DNA of 64,000 nt from CAZBRS01 sp964494475 (lineage in GTDB: Bacteria; Myxococcota_A; UBA9042; CAZBRS01). The stretch covers positions 53,966 to 117,965 of the forward strand of contig CAZBRS010000007.1 of assembly GCA_964494475.1 (NCBI GenBank), read 5' to 3'. Under the pieces are notes generated by a model that was not told the origin of the DNA, ran no database searches, and saw only the letters and a program-made list of their open reading frames with translations. Positions within the stretch are counted from its first letter, which is position 1; the number at the start of each line of letters is the position of its first letter. The translations under genes and the position numbers were made by a program. Shown in pieces: positions 1 through 8,674 of this stretch.

Positions 1-1810
1 CACCGGCGTGCAGGGCATCCGCTGCTACTGCATCCTCCAGTTGCTGCTCGGCAACATCGGCAAGGTCGGCGGCGGCGTCAACGCGCTGCGCGGCGAGCCC
101 AACGTCCAGGGCGCCTGCGACATGTCGGTGCTCTTCAACTACTTCGCGGGGTACGTCGCCCAGCCCGACCACAACCTGCCCACGCTGGCCGACTTCACGA
201 AAAAGTACGGCACGTTCCGCGCCAAGTTCATGATCAACGCCCTCAAGGCCTGGTTCGGTGACGCCGCCACGCCGGAGAACGACTACGGCTACGGCTGGTT
301 GATGAAGAAGAACGGCGCCAAGAACTACTCCATCTTCCGCATGCTCGAGAGCGCCCTCGAGGGGAAGATGAAGCTGATGTGGGTCCTGGGGCAGAACCCC
401 ATGGTGACGAACCCCAACCTCTCGGTCGTGCACGACTCGCTCAGCAAGCTCGAGATGCTCGTGGTGCAGGAGCTGTGGGACACCGAGACCGCATCGTTCT
501 GGCAGAAGCCCGGGGTCGATCCCAAGACCATCCAGACCGAAGTCCTGCTCTTTCCCGCCTCGTACTTCATGGAGAAGGAGGGGACCATCTCGGGCTCGGG
601 GCGTCTGGTCCAGTGGCGCTACCAGGCGGTCAAGCCGCCCGGAGACGCGCGGGTCGACCTCGACATCATCGACGGCGTCTTCCAGAAGGTGCGCGAGCTC
701 TACAAGGACTCGACGGCCGAGAAGGACCAGATCATCAAGCGCGCGGTCTGGAAGTACGAGGGGCCGAGCAAGGCCGAGGCCGTGCTCATGGAGATCAACG
801 GCACGAACTTCAAGACGGGAAAGCCCATCGGCGGCATCGGCGAGCTCATGGCCGACGGCAGCACGTCGTCCGGCTCGTGGATCTACGCCGGCGTCTTCAA
901 GGAGGGCAAGAACCTCACGAAGCGCCGCGACAACAAGACCGACCCCAGCGGCCTCGGCATCTACCCCGGCTTCGCCTGGAGTTGGCCTGGCAACATGCAC
1001 ATCCTGTACAACCGCGCGGCCTGTGACGCCAACGGCCAGCCCTTCGACAAGAAGACGGCCGTGATCTGGTGGGACGAGGCCCAGAAAAAGTGGACGGGCC
1101 ACGACACGCCCGACGTGCCGGTACCCACCGACGGCCCCGACACGCCCAACGGCCAGCGCCCCTTCCGCATGACGGCCGAGGGGGTGGGACGCCTCATGGC
1201 GGCTCCCTACAAGCACCCCGACCCGGCGGTGCAGGGCGCGTTGCCCCGCGACAGCTCGACCGCGCTCGGCGACGGCCCGTTCCCCGAGTTCTACGAGCCC
1301 GTCGAGAGCCCGGTGGCCAACTCGCTGCACCCCAAGACGGCGATCAACCCGGCGCTCAAGTACCCGCGCCTGAAGGACAAGCAGCCGATCGGCACCGTGA
1401 AGGACTTCCCCATCGTCCTCTGCACGGCCAGCATGGCCGAGCACTGGTGCGCGGGGTCGACCACGCGCAACGTACCGTGGCTGAATGAGCTCGTCCCCGA
1501 ACCCTTCGTCGAGCTGTCCGAAAAGCTGGCGAGCGAAAAGGGTATCCGCTCGGGCGACTGGGTGAAGGTCTGGTCGGCTCGTGGAGCGGTCACGGTCCGA
1601 GCGGTGGTGACGCCCCGCATGCAGACCATGAAGATCCACGGCGGCGACGTCTCGGTGGTCTGGATGCCCTACAACTGGGGCTTCAAGGGGCTGAGCACGG
1701 GCCCCAGCACGAACGATCTCACGATCGACGCCGGCGACGCGAACACGGGGTGTCAGGAAACCAAAGCCTGCCTGGTCAACCTGCAACGGGTTGACGCGCA
1801 GGTCGGGTAG
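1..1810 (+). CDS. fdhA: Formate dehydrogenase catalytic (molybdopterin) subunit, 5'-truncated by the window
   Basis: This is the C-terminal 603 residues of a molybdopterin oxidoreductase that oxidises formate to CO2 and passes electrons to the Fe-S subunit encoded next. The reading frame is already open at base 2, so the true start, the Fe4S4 motif and the active-site (seleno)cysteine lie upstream of the window. The visible part begins with the family segment NIGKVGGGVNALRGEPNVQG. The last ~170 residues (from AEHWCAGSTTRNVPWLNEL) form the molybdopterin-dinucleotide-binding domain expected at the C-terminus. The downstream genes (beta subunit, NrfD-type membrane subunit, FdhE) confirm the identity. 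Whether it is a selenoprotein cannot be judged here. The symbol is generic; the alpha subunit resembles the FdnG/FdoG class. Confidence 0.93.
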   Translation, partial: TGVQGIRCYCILQLLLGNIGKVGGGVNALRGEPNVQGACDMSVLFNYFAGYVAQPDHNLPTLADFTKKYGTFRAKFMINALKAWFGDAATPENDYGYGWLMKKNGAKNYSIFRMLESALEGKMKLMWVLGQNPMVTNPNLSVVHDSLSKLEMLVVQELWDTETASFWQKPGVDPKTIQTEVLLFPASYFMEKEGTISGSGRLVQWRYQAVKPPGDARVDLDIIDGVFQKVRELYKDSTAEKDQIIKRAVWKYEGPSKAEAVLMEINGTNFKTGKPIGGIGELMADGSTSSGSWIYAGVFKEGKNLTKRRDNKTDPSGLGIYPGFAWSWPGNMHILYNRAACDANGQPFDKKTAVIWWDEAQKKWTGHDTPDVPVPTDGPDTPNGQRPFRMTAEGVGRLMAAPYKHPDPAVQGALPRDSSTALGDGPFPEFYEPVESPVANSLHPKTAINPALKYPRLKDKQPIGTVKDFPIVLCTASMAEHWCAGSTTRNVPWLNELVPEPFVELSEKLASEKGIRSGDWVKVWSARGAVTVRAVVTPRMQTMKIHGGDVSVVWMPYNWGFKGLSTGPSTNDLTIDAGDANTGCQETKACLVNLQRVDAQVG

Positions 1811-1820
1811 GGTGGCCATC

Positions 1821-2705
1821 ATGGGAAAAGCGACCCTCATCGACACCACCAAGTGCCTGGGCTGCCGCTCGTGCCAGGTGGCGTGCAAGCAGTGGAACGA
1901 GCTCGAGGCCGAAAAGACCTCGCTCGACGGCAAGAGGACCTTCCTCCAGAATCCGTCGGCGTACTCGTCCCACACGTTCAACGTGATGACCTTCAACGAG
2001 GTACCCGACGACAAGGCCCCCGGTGGCCTCAAGTTCGTGATGGCCAAGCGCCAGTGCATGCACTGCGAGCAGCCGTCCTGCGCGTCGGCCTGCCCGGTCA
2101 CCGCGCTGCACAAGACCCCCGAGGGGCCCGTCCTCTACGAGGTCGACAAGTGCATCGGCTGCCGCTACTGCGTCTGGGCCTGCCCGTTCGGCGTGCCCAC
2201 GGCCGAGTGGGACTCGCTGGCGCCGCAGATCCACAAGTGCACGCTGTGCAGCGATCGCTCCGCCGAGCCGCTCCCCACGGAGCGCAACGGCCAGCCCCTC
2301 ACCGAGGACAACCAGCAGCGCTTCACGGCCGCCCATCAGGTCCCGGCCTGCGTCAACGCCTGCCCCACGGGGGCGCTGCAGTTCGGCGAGCGCGACGCCC
2401 TGCTGGCCGAAGCTCGCGAGCGCATGGTCGCCCACCCCGGCCGGTACGTCGATCACATCTACGGCGAGCACGAGGTCGGAGGCACCTCGTACCTGTACCT
2501 GGCCGCGGTTCCCTTCGAGAAGCTCGGCTTCCGCGCCGACCTGGGCACCACGCCCTACCCGGCCTACACCGCCACGGCGCTCGGGCTGGTGCCCGCCGCC
2601 GTCCTCGGCGTGGGCGCGGCGCTCGGCGGCATCCACCTGTTCGCGCGTCGCAAGGCCGCGGTGGCCCGCGAAGAGGCCGAACGCAAGCTCGGAGAGACGC
2701 CATGA
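1821..2705 (+). CDS. fdhB: Formate dehydrogenase iron-sulfur (beta) subunit
   Basis: A 294-residue ferredoxin-like electron-transfer subunit with four cysteine clusters for four [4Fe-4S] centres: CLGCRSCQVAC near residue 12, CMHCEQPSCASACP near 80, CIGCRYCVWACP near 110, and CTLC with CVNACP later in the chain. After the clusters it has a C-terminal hydrophobic helix (GLVPAAVLGVGAALGGIHLF) followed by ARRK, matching the membrane anchor of FdnH/FdoH-type subunits. The ATG at 1821 starts MGKATLIDTTKCLGC, the usual N-terminus; the frame extends upstream, but those codons overlap the end of the alpha subunit. The stop overlaps the next ATG by 4 nt (ATGA). It should relay electrons from the catalytic subunit to the membrane subunit. 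Confidence 0.94.
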   Translation: MGKATLIDTTKCLGCRSCQVACKQWNELEAEKTSLDGKRTFLQNPSAYSSHTFNVMTFNEVPDDKAPGGLKFVMAKRQCMHCEQPSCASACPVTALHKTPEGPVLYEVDKCIGCRYCVWACPFGVPTAEWDSLAPQIHKCTLCSDRSAEPLPTERNGQPLTEDNQQRFTAAHQVPACVNACPTGALQFGERDALLAEARERMVAHPGRYVDHIYGEHEVGGTSYLYLAAVPFEKLGFRADLGTTPYPAYTATALGLVPAAVLGVGAALGGIHLFARRKAAVAREEAERKLGETP

Positions 2706-3976
2706 AATTCGCAGCCACGCAAGGCAAGCTCCTGAACGGTGTCAACCTCGTCGCCATGCTCGTCATGCTGGCCGGGGCCGCGGCCATCGTGGCGCGCTTC
2801 GCCCTGGGCCTCGGCGGGTCGACCAACCTCTCGAACACCTGGCCCTGGGGTCTCTGGATCGCGTTCGACCTGATCTGGATCGCGCTGGCCGCCGGCGCCT
2901 TCGTGATGGCCGCCGTCATCTACGTGCTCGACCGCCACAAGTACTACGAGATCGGCCGCTCGGCCGTGCTCATGGGCCTGCTCAGCTACTCGTTCGTCAT
3001 GGTCACGCTCATCGCCGACCTGGGCCTGCCCTGGCACTTCTGGCAGCTCGGCATCCAGCGCCCCGAGCACTCGGCCATGTTCGAGGTCTCGTGGTGCGTC
3101 GGCCTGTACGTGACCATCCTGGCGCTCGAGTTCGCGCCCGTGGTCTTCGAGCACTTCAAGTGGAAGGATCTGGCGCGCTACTGGAAGGTGCAAGCGCCCA
3201 TCTACGTGGTGCTCGCGGTCAGCTTCTTCGTCTACCTGATGTCCCACTCGCTCGTGTGGACGGCCGCGGCGTTCCTGGTTTTCGGTACGCTGGCCTTCGT
3301 CTTCCGGCCCAAGAAGGGCGTGAAGCAAGGCCCCATCATGCTGGCCATCGCGGCCTTCACGCTGTCGAGCATGCACCAGTCCTCTCTCGGAACCCTGTTC
3401 CTGCTGATGCCCGACAAGCTCTCCCCCATCTGGTGGTCGCCCCTGCTGCCGCTCATGTTCTTCCTGTCCGCCATCGCGGCGGGCGTGTCGCTGGTCATCG
3501 TCATGAAGGTGGTGGTCGGCAAGAGCTTCCGGCGCCCCGTCGAGCAGCACCTGCTGGCCGGGCTCGGTCGCTACGTCGCCGCAGCGCTGTTCGTCTACCT
3601 GGCGGTGCGCGTGGGCGACCTGGTCTACCGTGACCAGCTGGCCGCCGCCCTGGCCAACAAGCTGTTCCTGGCCGAGGTCGGCCTGTGCGGCCTGGTGCCG
3701 CTGGTGCTGCTGACGGTGAAGCCCCTGCGCGAGAAGGCCTCCTGCCTGGTCACGTGCTGCCTGCTGGTGTCGTCGGGCATCATCCTGAACCGGCTGAACG
3801 TGGTGCTCTTCGGCATGAACCTCCAGGCACCCCTTCCGGGCGGCGAGGTCGCGGCCTACTTCCCGAGCCTGGTCGAGATCGGCGTGACCGTGGGCTTGAT
3901 CGCCGCGACCATCTTCCTGTACAACATCGCCGCGCACACGCTCCCGGTCTTGAAGGCCAAGGCGCAGGAAGAATAA
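2702..3976 (+). CDS. NrfD/HybB-type membrane quinone-interacting subunit of formate dehydrogenase
   Basis: A 424-residue polytopic membrane protein with roughly nine or ten hydrophobic segments. Sequences such as WPWGLWIAFDLIWIALAAGAF, SYSFVMVTLIADLGLPWHFW and SSMHQSSLGTLFLLMP are typical of the NrfD/HybB (PsrC) family, which exchanges electrons with the quinone pool without haem. It replaces the di-haem cytochrome b (FdnI type) seen in the Escherichia coli enzymes. ATGA overlap with the Fe-S subunit gene indicates translational coupling, and the complex is inferred to be membrane-bound alpha-beta-NrfD. Family assignment is firm; direct quinone reduction is inferred from the family. Confidence 0.9.
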   Translation: MKFAATQGKLLNGVNLVAMLVMLAGAAAIVARFALGLGGSTNLSNTWPWGLWIAFDLIWIALAAGAFVMAAVIYVLDRHKYYEIGRSAVLMGLLSYSFVMVTLIADLGLPWHFWQLGIQRPEHSAMFEVSWCVGLYVTILALEFAPVVFEHFKWKDLARYWKVQAPIYVVLAVSFFVYLMSHSLVWTAAAFLVFGTLAFVFRPKKGVKQGPIMLAIAAFTLSSMHQSSLGTLFLLMPDKLSPIWWSPLLPLMFFLSAIAAGVSLVIVMKVVVGKSFRRPVEQHLLAGLGRYVAAALFVYLAVRVGDLVYRDQLAAALANKLFLAEVGLCGLVPLVLLTVKPLREKASCLVTCCLLVSSGIILNRLNVVLFGMNLQAPLPGGEVAAYFPSLVEIGVTVGLIAATIFLYNIAAHTLPVLKAKAQEE

Positions 3977-3985
3977 AAGAACAGG

Positions 3986-4831
3986 ATGACGAGCTCCATG
4001 GTTCGCGATCGCTGGCTCCAGGCGCACCCCTACCTCGAGCCCGTGGCCCGGTTCCAGGGCGCCGTCGACGATGCGCTGGCCCGCCTCTCCGCTGGTGTGG
4101 CGCCCGCCGCCGAGCCGAGCTTCGAGGCGCACGCCGCCGACTACCGCGCCGGGATCCCCCTGCTCGCCGGAGGAGCCTGGGCCCCCGACGCCGCCCCGGC
4201 CGGCGCCCTGCTCGCCAGGCTCGTCGGCGAGCTCGCTTCGGCTCCGCTGCCGGGCAACGTCCAAGACCAGTGCCAGGCCCTCTCCGACGGCCTCGGCGCC
4301 GACCCAGCGCGCCCCGCCGCCGCCATGGGCTGGGTCCTGGGTGCCGAGGGTGAGTTCGTGACGCCGAACCCGGGCCTGCTCCGCTTCCTGGGATGGGAGG
4401 TCGCGCGCGCGCTCCATCGGCCAGTCTTCGACCGCTTCCGAGCCTGGCGCGACGCGCAGACCGACGCCGCCTGGAGACTCGACTACTGCCCCACCTGCGG
4501 GGCGCACCCGGTGCTCGCGCTGCTCACCGGCCGCGAGGCCGGGAGACAGCGGCTCCTCTCGTGCTCGCTTTGCGGGACACGCTGGGAGTTCAAGCGGATC
4601 GGATGCCCGTACTGCGGCAACGACGATCAGGCCGGGCTCGACCTCGTCGAGATCGAGGGCGAAGAAGGGCTCCGGCTCGACCTCTGCCGGGGATGCAAGG
4701 GTTACGTGAAGACCGTCACGACCGACCAAAACCCGGCGTTCCTCCTCGCCGACTGGACCACGCTCCACGTCGACGTCCTCGCGCGCGAGCAGGGCTTCCT
4801 GCGGAAGGGCGACTCCCTCTACGAGGTTTGA
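3986..4831 (+). CDS. fdhE: Formate dehydrogenase maturation factor FdhE
   Basis: A 281-residue cytoplasmic accessory protein needed for assembly or quality control of formate dehydrogenases. The C-terminal half carries the family's four CxxC motifs: YCPTCGAHP, SCSLCGTRWEF, GCPYCGN and LCRGCKGYVKTV. The last gives the characteristic ending around DLCRGCKGY. It lies 9 nt after the membrane-subunit stop, closing the fdh operon. The ATG at 3986 is used here; a second ATG at 3998 would remove four residues and is also possible. The -35 box of the next operon's promoter begins over the stop codon of this gene. Confidence 0.93.
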   Translation: MTSSMVRDRWLQAHPYLEPVARFQGAVDDALARLSAGVAPAAEPSFEAHAADYRAGIPLLAGGAWAPDAAPAGALLARLVGELASAPLPGNVQDQCQALSDGLGADPARPAAAMGWVLGAEGEFVTPNPGLLRFLGWEVARALHRPVFDRFRAWRDAQTDAAWRLDYCPTCGAHPVLALLTGREAGRQRLLSCSLCGTRWEFKRIGCPYCGNDDQAGLDLVEIEGEEGLRLDLCRGCKGYVKTVTTDQNPAFLLADWTTLHVDVLAREQGFLRKGDSLYEV

Positions 4832-4855
4832 CACCCGGCCCTCCTGGACTACACT
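4828..4855 (+). promoter_or_regulatory. Predicted sigma-70-type promoter for the exbB-exbD-tonB operon
   Basis: TTGACA (4828-4833), a 16-bp spacer, then TACACT (4850-4855), about 60 nt before the exbB-like start. The -35 box overlaps the fdhE stop codon, so this operon can be expressed separately from fdh. A consensus -35 with a TACNNT -10 recurs at other promoters in this window. Confidence 0.55.
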
Positions 4856-4915
4856 GACGGCCAGCGCGAGGGCCTTCCCGAGAGGGCGCCGCGCGCCCGC
4901 GCCAGGAGGAAATCG

Positions 4916-5656
4916 ATGCCCCTGTTCTTCGCCCAGGCCGCCGCCGACGCCGCCGACGCCGCCTACGAGGTCGACATGTTCGGCCAGATCTGGCAATCGC
5001 GCGGCGTGGTGCTGCTCGTGCTGCTCGTGCTCGTGGGCATGAGCCTCGCCACGTGGTTCATCATCGGCTTCAAGTGGTGGTTCATGCGGAAGGTGCAGGC
5101 CGAGACCGACGCCTTCCTCAAGACCTACTGGGACGACAAGCGCTGGGAGGTGCTGCAGGAGCGCGCCCAGGCCCTGGGCGAGTCGCCGGTCAGCCGCATG
5201 TTCCTGGCCTGCTACAACGAGCTCGTGCGCATCCGCAAGAAGGCCCGCGCGGCCGACGGCAACATCTCGTTCACGCACGAAGACGTGATCGCCAACATCC
5301 AGCGCATGCTCACCCGCACCCAGGGCACCGAGGCCTCGCGCGTCGAGCGCTTCCTGTCGTTCCTCGGCACGGTGGGCTCGTCGGCGCCCTTCATCGGCCT
5401 CTTCGGCACGGTGTGGGGCATCATGAAGGCCTTCGCCTACATCAACCCGAACCGGCCCATCCTCGAGACCGTCACGCCCCACATCGCCGAGGCGCTCATC
5501 GCCACGGCCATCGGCCTGTTCGCGGCCATCCCGGCGGTCATCGCCTACAACTACTTCGTGGGCCGCGTCAAGCTGGTGGCCACCGAGATGGACACCTTCG
5601 CGCAAGACTTCCTGAACGACATCAGCCGCATGGACATCGGCGAGCGGAGCAGCTGA
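4916..5656 (+). CDS. MotA/TolQ/ExbB proton-channel family protein
   Basis: A 246-residue inner-membrane protein with three hydrophobic segments: near residues 22-45 (GVVLLVLLVLVGMSLATWFI), near 155-175 and near 195-220. The second includes APFIGLFGTVWGIMKAF, the signature channel-lining helix of TolQ/ExbB. With the ExbD-like protein encoded next it should form a proton-driven stator. A strong ribosome site (AGGAGG) precedes the ATG at 4916 by about 6 nt. It is first in a tight cluster of exbB-, exbD- and tonB-like genes. TolQ/TolR and ExbB/ExbD roles cannot be separated from sequence alone; no tolB, pal or TonB-dependent receptor gene lies nearby. Confidence 0.9.
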   Translation: MPLFFAQAAADAADAAYEVDMFGQIWQSRGVVLLVLLVLVGMSLATWFIIGFKWWFMRKVQAETDAFLKTYWDDKRWEVLQERAQALGESPVSRMFLACYNELVRIRKKARAADGNISFTHEDVIANIQRMLTRTQGTEASRVERFLSFLGTVGSSAPFIGLFGTVWGIMKAFAYINPNRPILETVTPHIAEALIATAIGLFAAIPAVIAYNYFVGRVKLVATEMDTFAQDFLNDISRMDIGERSS

Positions 5657-5657
5657 C

Positions 5658-6212
<555 letters not shown>

Positions 6213-6217
6213 GCGTC

Positions 6218-7090
6218 ATGAGCACCGACCCCGAACAGAAGGCCCTGCGGGCCGGCGTGGTGCTCACGCTGGCCGTGCACCTCGCGGCCGCCCTGCTCTT
6301 CTCGCTGGCCGACAGCGGGCCCGGTCTCGCCGACACCAAGCGCATTCGCCACTTCTACCTCTGCGACGACGGCCGCAAGCGCTGCCCCCTGCCGGCGATC
6401 AAGCCGCTGATGCGCGGCCCCGAGGTGTCGCTGTCCGGCCGGCTCGAGGTCATCGAGGCCATCGTGGTGCCCCGGTTGGGCCTGGCCGAGAAGATGGCGG
6501 GCATGCCCAAGCTGCAGAAGTACGAACAGCCCGACAAGATCCAGGACGCGGTCAACATCGACCGCGACAACCCCACGCCCGAAGAGGTGGCGAACAAGGC
6601 CGCCAAGGAGAAGAAGGCCGAGCTCGACAAGCGCCGCAAGAACCCGCTCGAGAACATCCTGGGCGCCCCCGAGGAGGACGACCCCAGGAAACGCGCCACC
6701 TCGCTCGACCGCATCGTGGGCGTGGCCGAGGGCTCGACCTGGGGCTCGGGCACCGAGGTGAAGCCAGGCAACATCTACGCCGGCCGCGTGGCCACGATCT
6801 TCAAGCAGCACTTCGCGGTGCCCACCTCGATCACCCGGGCCCAGTTGGCCACCTTGAAGATGCGCGTGCACATCCAGCGCATCTCGGCCACGGGCGACAT
6901 CGTGGCCTACCGCATTTTGGGCAAGTCGGCCAGCCACCCCTTCAACTTGGCCGGCGAGGCGCTCATCCAGAAGTTCACCTCGAAAGAGGGCGGCAAGCTC
7001 GCCCTGCCCGTGCCCGACCCCGCCACGCTCGGCTACATCAACGAGCACGGCATCGTGGTCGATCTCGACGGGTCGCTTTTCCAGGAGTAG
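6218..7090 (+). CDS. TonB/TolA-like energy transducer
   Basis: A 290-residue protein with one N-terminal membrane span (VVLTLAVHLAAALLFSLAD, residues ~14-32), a charged linker rich in Lys and Glu around residues 125-145, and a C-terminal TonB/TolA-type domain (about residues 185-290: YAGRVATIFKQHFAVPTSI, MRVHIQRISATGDIVAYRIL). It lacks the Pro-rich EPxxKP spacer of classical TonB. It starts 5 nt after the exbD-like gene, so it is presumably the periplasm-spanning partner of that motor. The partner at the outer membrane is unknown. Confidence 0.8.
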   Translation: MSTDPEQKALRAGVVLTLAVHLAAALLFSLADSGPGLADTKRIRHFYLCDDGRKRCPLPAIKPLMRGPEVSLSGRLEVIEAIVVPRLGLAEKMAGMPKLQKYEQPDKIQDAVNIDRDNPTPEEVANKAAKEKKAELDKRRKNPLENILGAPEEDDPRKRATSLDRIVGVAEGSTWGSGTEVKPGNIYAGRVATIFKQHFAVPTSITRAQLATLKMRVHIQRISATGDIVAYRILGKSASHPFNLAGEALIQKFTSKEGGKLALPVPDPATLGYINEHGIVVDLDGSLFQE

Positions 7091-7096
7091 GCGCCC

Positions 7097-8653
7097 GTGA
7101 CGGAGTGGACCGCCCGCCTGACCGACCGGCACCGACTGACCGACGGCGCGGCGTGGCTGCTGGCGGTCGCGCTGGCCGTGGGAGGCGCGTGGTTGCGCCT
7201 GCGCGGGGTGCTGACGCTCGACCTGCAGGGCAACGAGGTCGGGTACGTAGGCGCGCCCCTGGCCGACTCGCTGAGCCTCTCCGGGCTCTTGTACTACGCG
7301 CCGCTGAGACCCACGCTGACGGCGCTGGCGCTGGCCGTCGACCCGGGCCCCGTGGCGCTGCGTGCGTTGGCCTGGCTGCCCGGAGTGCTGGTGCCGCTGG
7401 TGTTCTTCGCCGCGTTCCGTCGGCGGGCCGGCCCGGTCGTGGCGCTGGCGGGATCGGCCCTGCTGGCCTTCGACGAGGCGCAGGTGTGGAGCTCGGTCGT
7501 CAGCGGCGTGTACGCGCTGGTCGTGCTGGCCCAGCTCGCGCTGCTGGCGGCGCACCGACGCGTGACCACCCAGGGCGACGCCAGCGCCCTGCCGCTGTAC
7601 TCGACCGCCGCCGTCGTCCTGCTGCTGGCACATTACCTGGCCCTTCCCCTGGTCGCGCTGACCGCGCTGACCGGCACGCTCGCGCTCCGCGCGCACCCCG
7701 ACGCCGCCCTGCGTGCGCGCTGGCGTCGCCACGTCCTGGGGCTTGGCACGCTGGCCGTGCCGCTGGTGGTGCTGATCGGCTGGGGCCTGACGAACCGCTT
7801 CCTGCTCACTGCGGGGGGCGGTCTCGAGGCCACCCGCGCGGTGGGCTTCGTCGAGCTGTGGGGCCTCGACCTGGTTCCCTTCGGCCTTTGGCGCCCCGCC
7901 GTCAACGTGAGCGTCGTTGGCCTGGTGGTCGTCGCGCTCCTCGTGCTTCGTGGCCCGGTGGCGGTGCCGGCCGTGCACGCGCTCGGCTTCCTGGGCCTCG
8001 TGTTGGCCGCCCTGCCGTTCGTGCCACGCGTGCAGGCCTACCACGCCGTGCTGCTGCACGTGCCGCTGCTGGCGTTCGCCGTCGAGGCGTTGGCGGCCAC
8101 GGCGGAGCGAATCCCCCGACTGCGCGCCCCGATAGCGGGCGTCGCGCTGGCCCTCGGGGTCCTGGCCGTCGCGCTGGGGCTCGGGTGGGTGCGCACCGAG
8201 CCCCGGGGCTGGCTCACCGGTCGCGAACCGCCCTACGCGCCGCTGCACGAACTGCGGACGACCCTGGCGGCCACCCCCGACCTGCCGCCGCTGGTGCTGC
8301 TTCACCCCCCCGGGCAAATCGTCGCCCTGGCGCTGCAACGCCGTGACGTGCTCGATCTCGACCCCTGCACCAACCACCTGGACGACCGCGGCGTGGTGCA
8401 GGAGGTCACGTGCCCCGAGGGGACCGTCCGGGCCGCGTGGTCCCAAGACCGCCGCATCGCCTGGGGCGAGCCCCCGAAGGGCCCCTGGCTGGCCGCCGTC
8501 GAGCGCGTGAAGGTCTGGGGCCTCGAGGGGCGCTGGCCGGACCGCGCCGTCTGGAACGCAACCGACGTGCCGCCCCAAGCCCTGGGCCTGCCGGCCGACT
8601 GCCGACCCGTCGCGGCGGAGCAGTGGTTGCTGTACCGGTGCAGCGGGCGCTGA
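7097..8653 (+). CDS. Polytopic membrane protein, GT39/PMT-like glycosyltransferase
   Basis: A 518-residue protein with about ten hydrophobic segments in the N-terminal ~360 residues and a soluble C-terminal part. After the first span it has DLQGNEVGYV (D42, E47), in the position of the acidic pair in the first extracytoplasmic loop of lipid-linked-sugar glycosyltransferases of the GT-C fold (ArnT/PMT, GT39). The GTG start is 6 nt after the tonB-like stop, so it probably belongs to the same transcript. Substrate unknown. The C-terminal domain carries four cysteines (for example LDPCTNHLDD and TCPEG) and may be periplasmic. Family assignment is moderate. Confidence 0.62.
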   Translation: MTEWTARLTDRHRLTDGAAWLLAVALAVGGAWLRLRGVLTLDLQGNEVGYVGAPLADSLSLSGLLYYAPLRPTLTALALAVDPGPVALRALAWLPGVLVPLVFFAAFRRRAGPVVALAGSALLAFDEAQVWSSVVSGVYALVVLAQLALLAAHRRVTTQGDASALPLYSTAAVVLLLAHYLALPLVALTALTGTLALRAHPDAALRARWRRHVLGLGTLAVPLVVLIGWGLTNRFLLTAGGGLEATRAVGFVELWGLDLVPFGLWRPAVNVSVVGLVVVALLVLRGPVAVPAVHALGFLGLVLAALPFVPRVQAYHAVLLHVPLLAFAVEALAATAERIPRLRAPIAGVALALGVLAVALGLGWVRTEPRGWLTGREPPYAPLHELRTTLAATPDLPPLVLLHPPGQIVALALQRRDVLDLDPCTNHLDDRGVVQEVTCPEGTVRAAWSQDRRIAWGEPPKGPWLAAVERVKVWGLEGRWPDRAVWNATDVPPQALGLPADCRPVAAEQWLLYRCSGR

Positions 8654-8674
8654 CGGCCGAAGCGTACGAGACCG

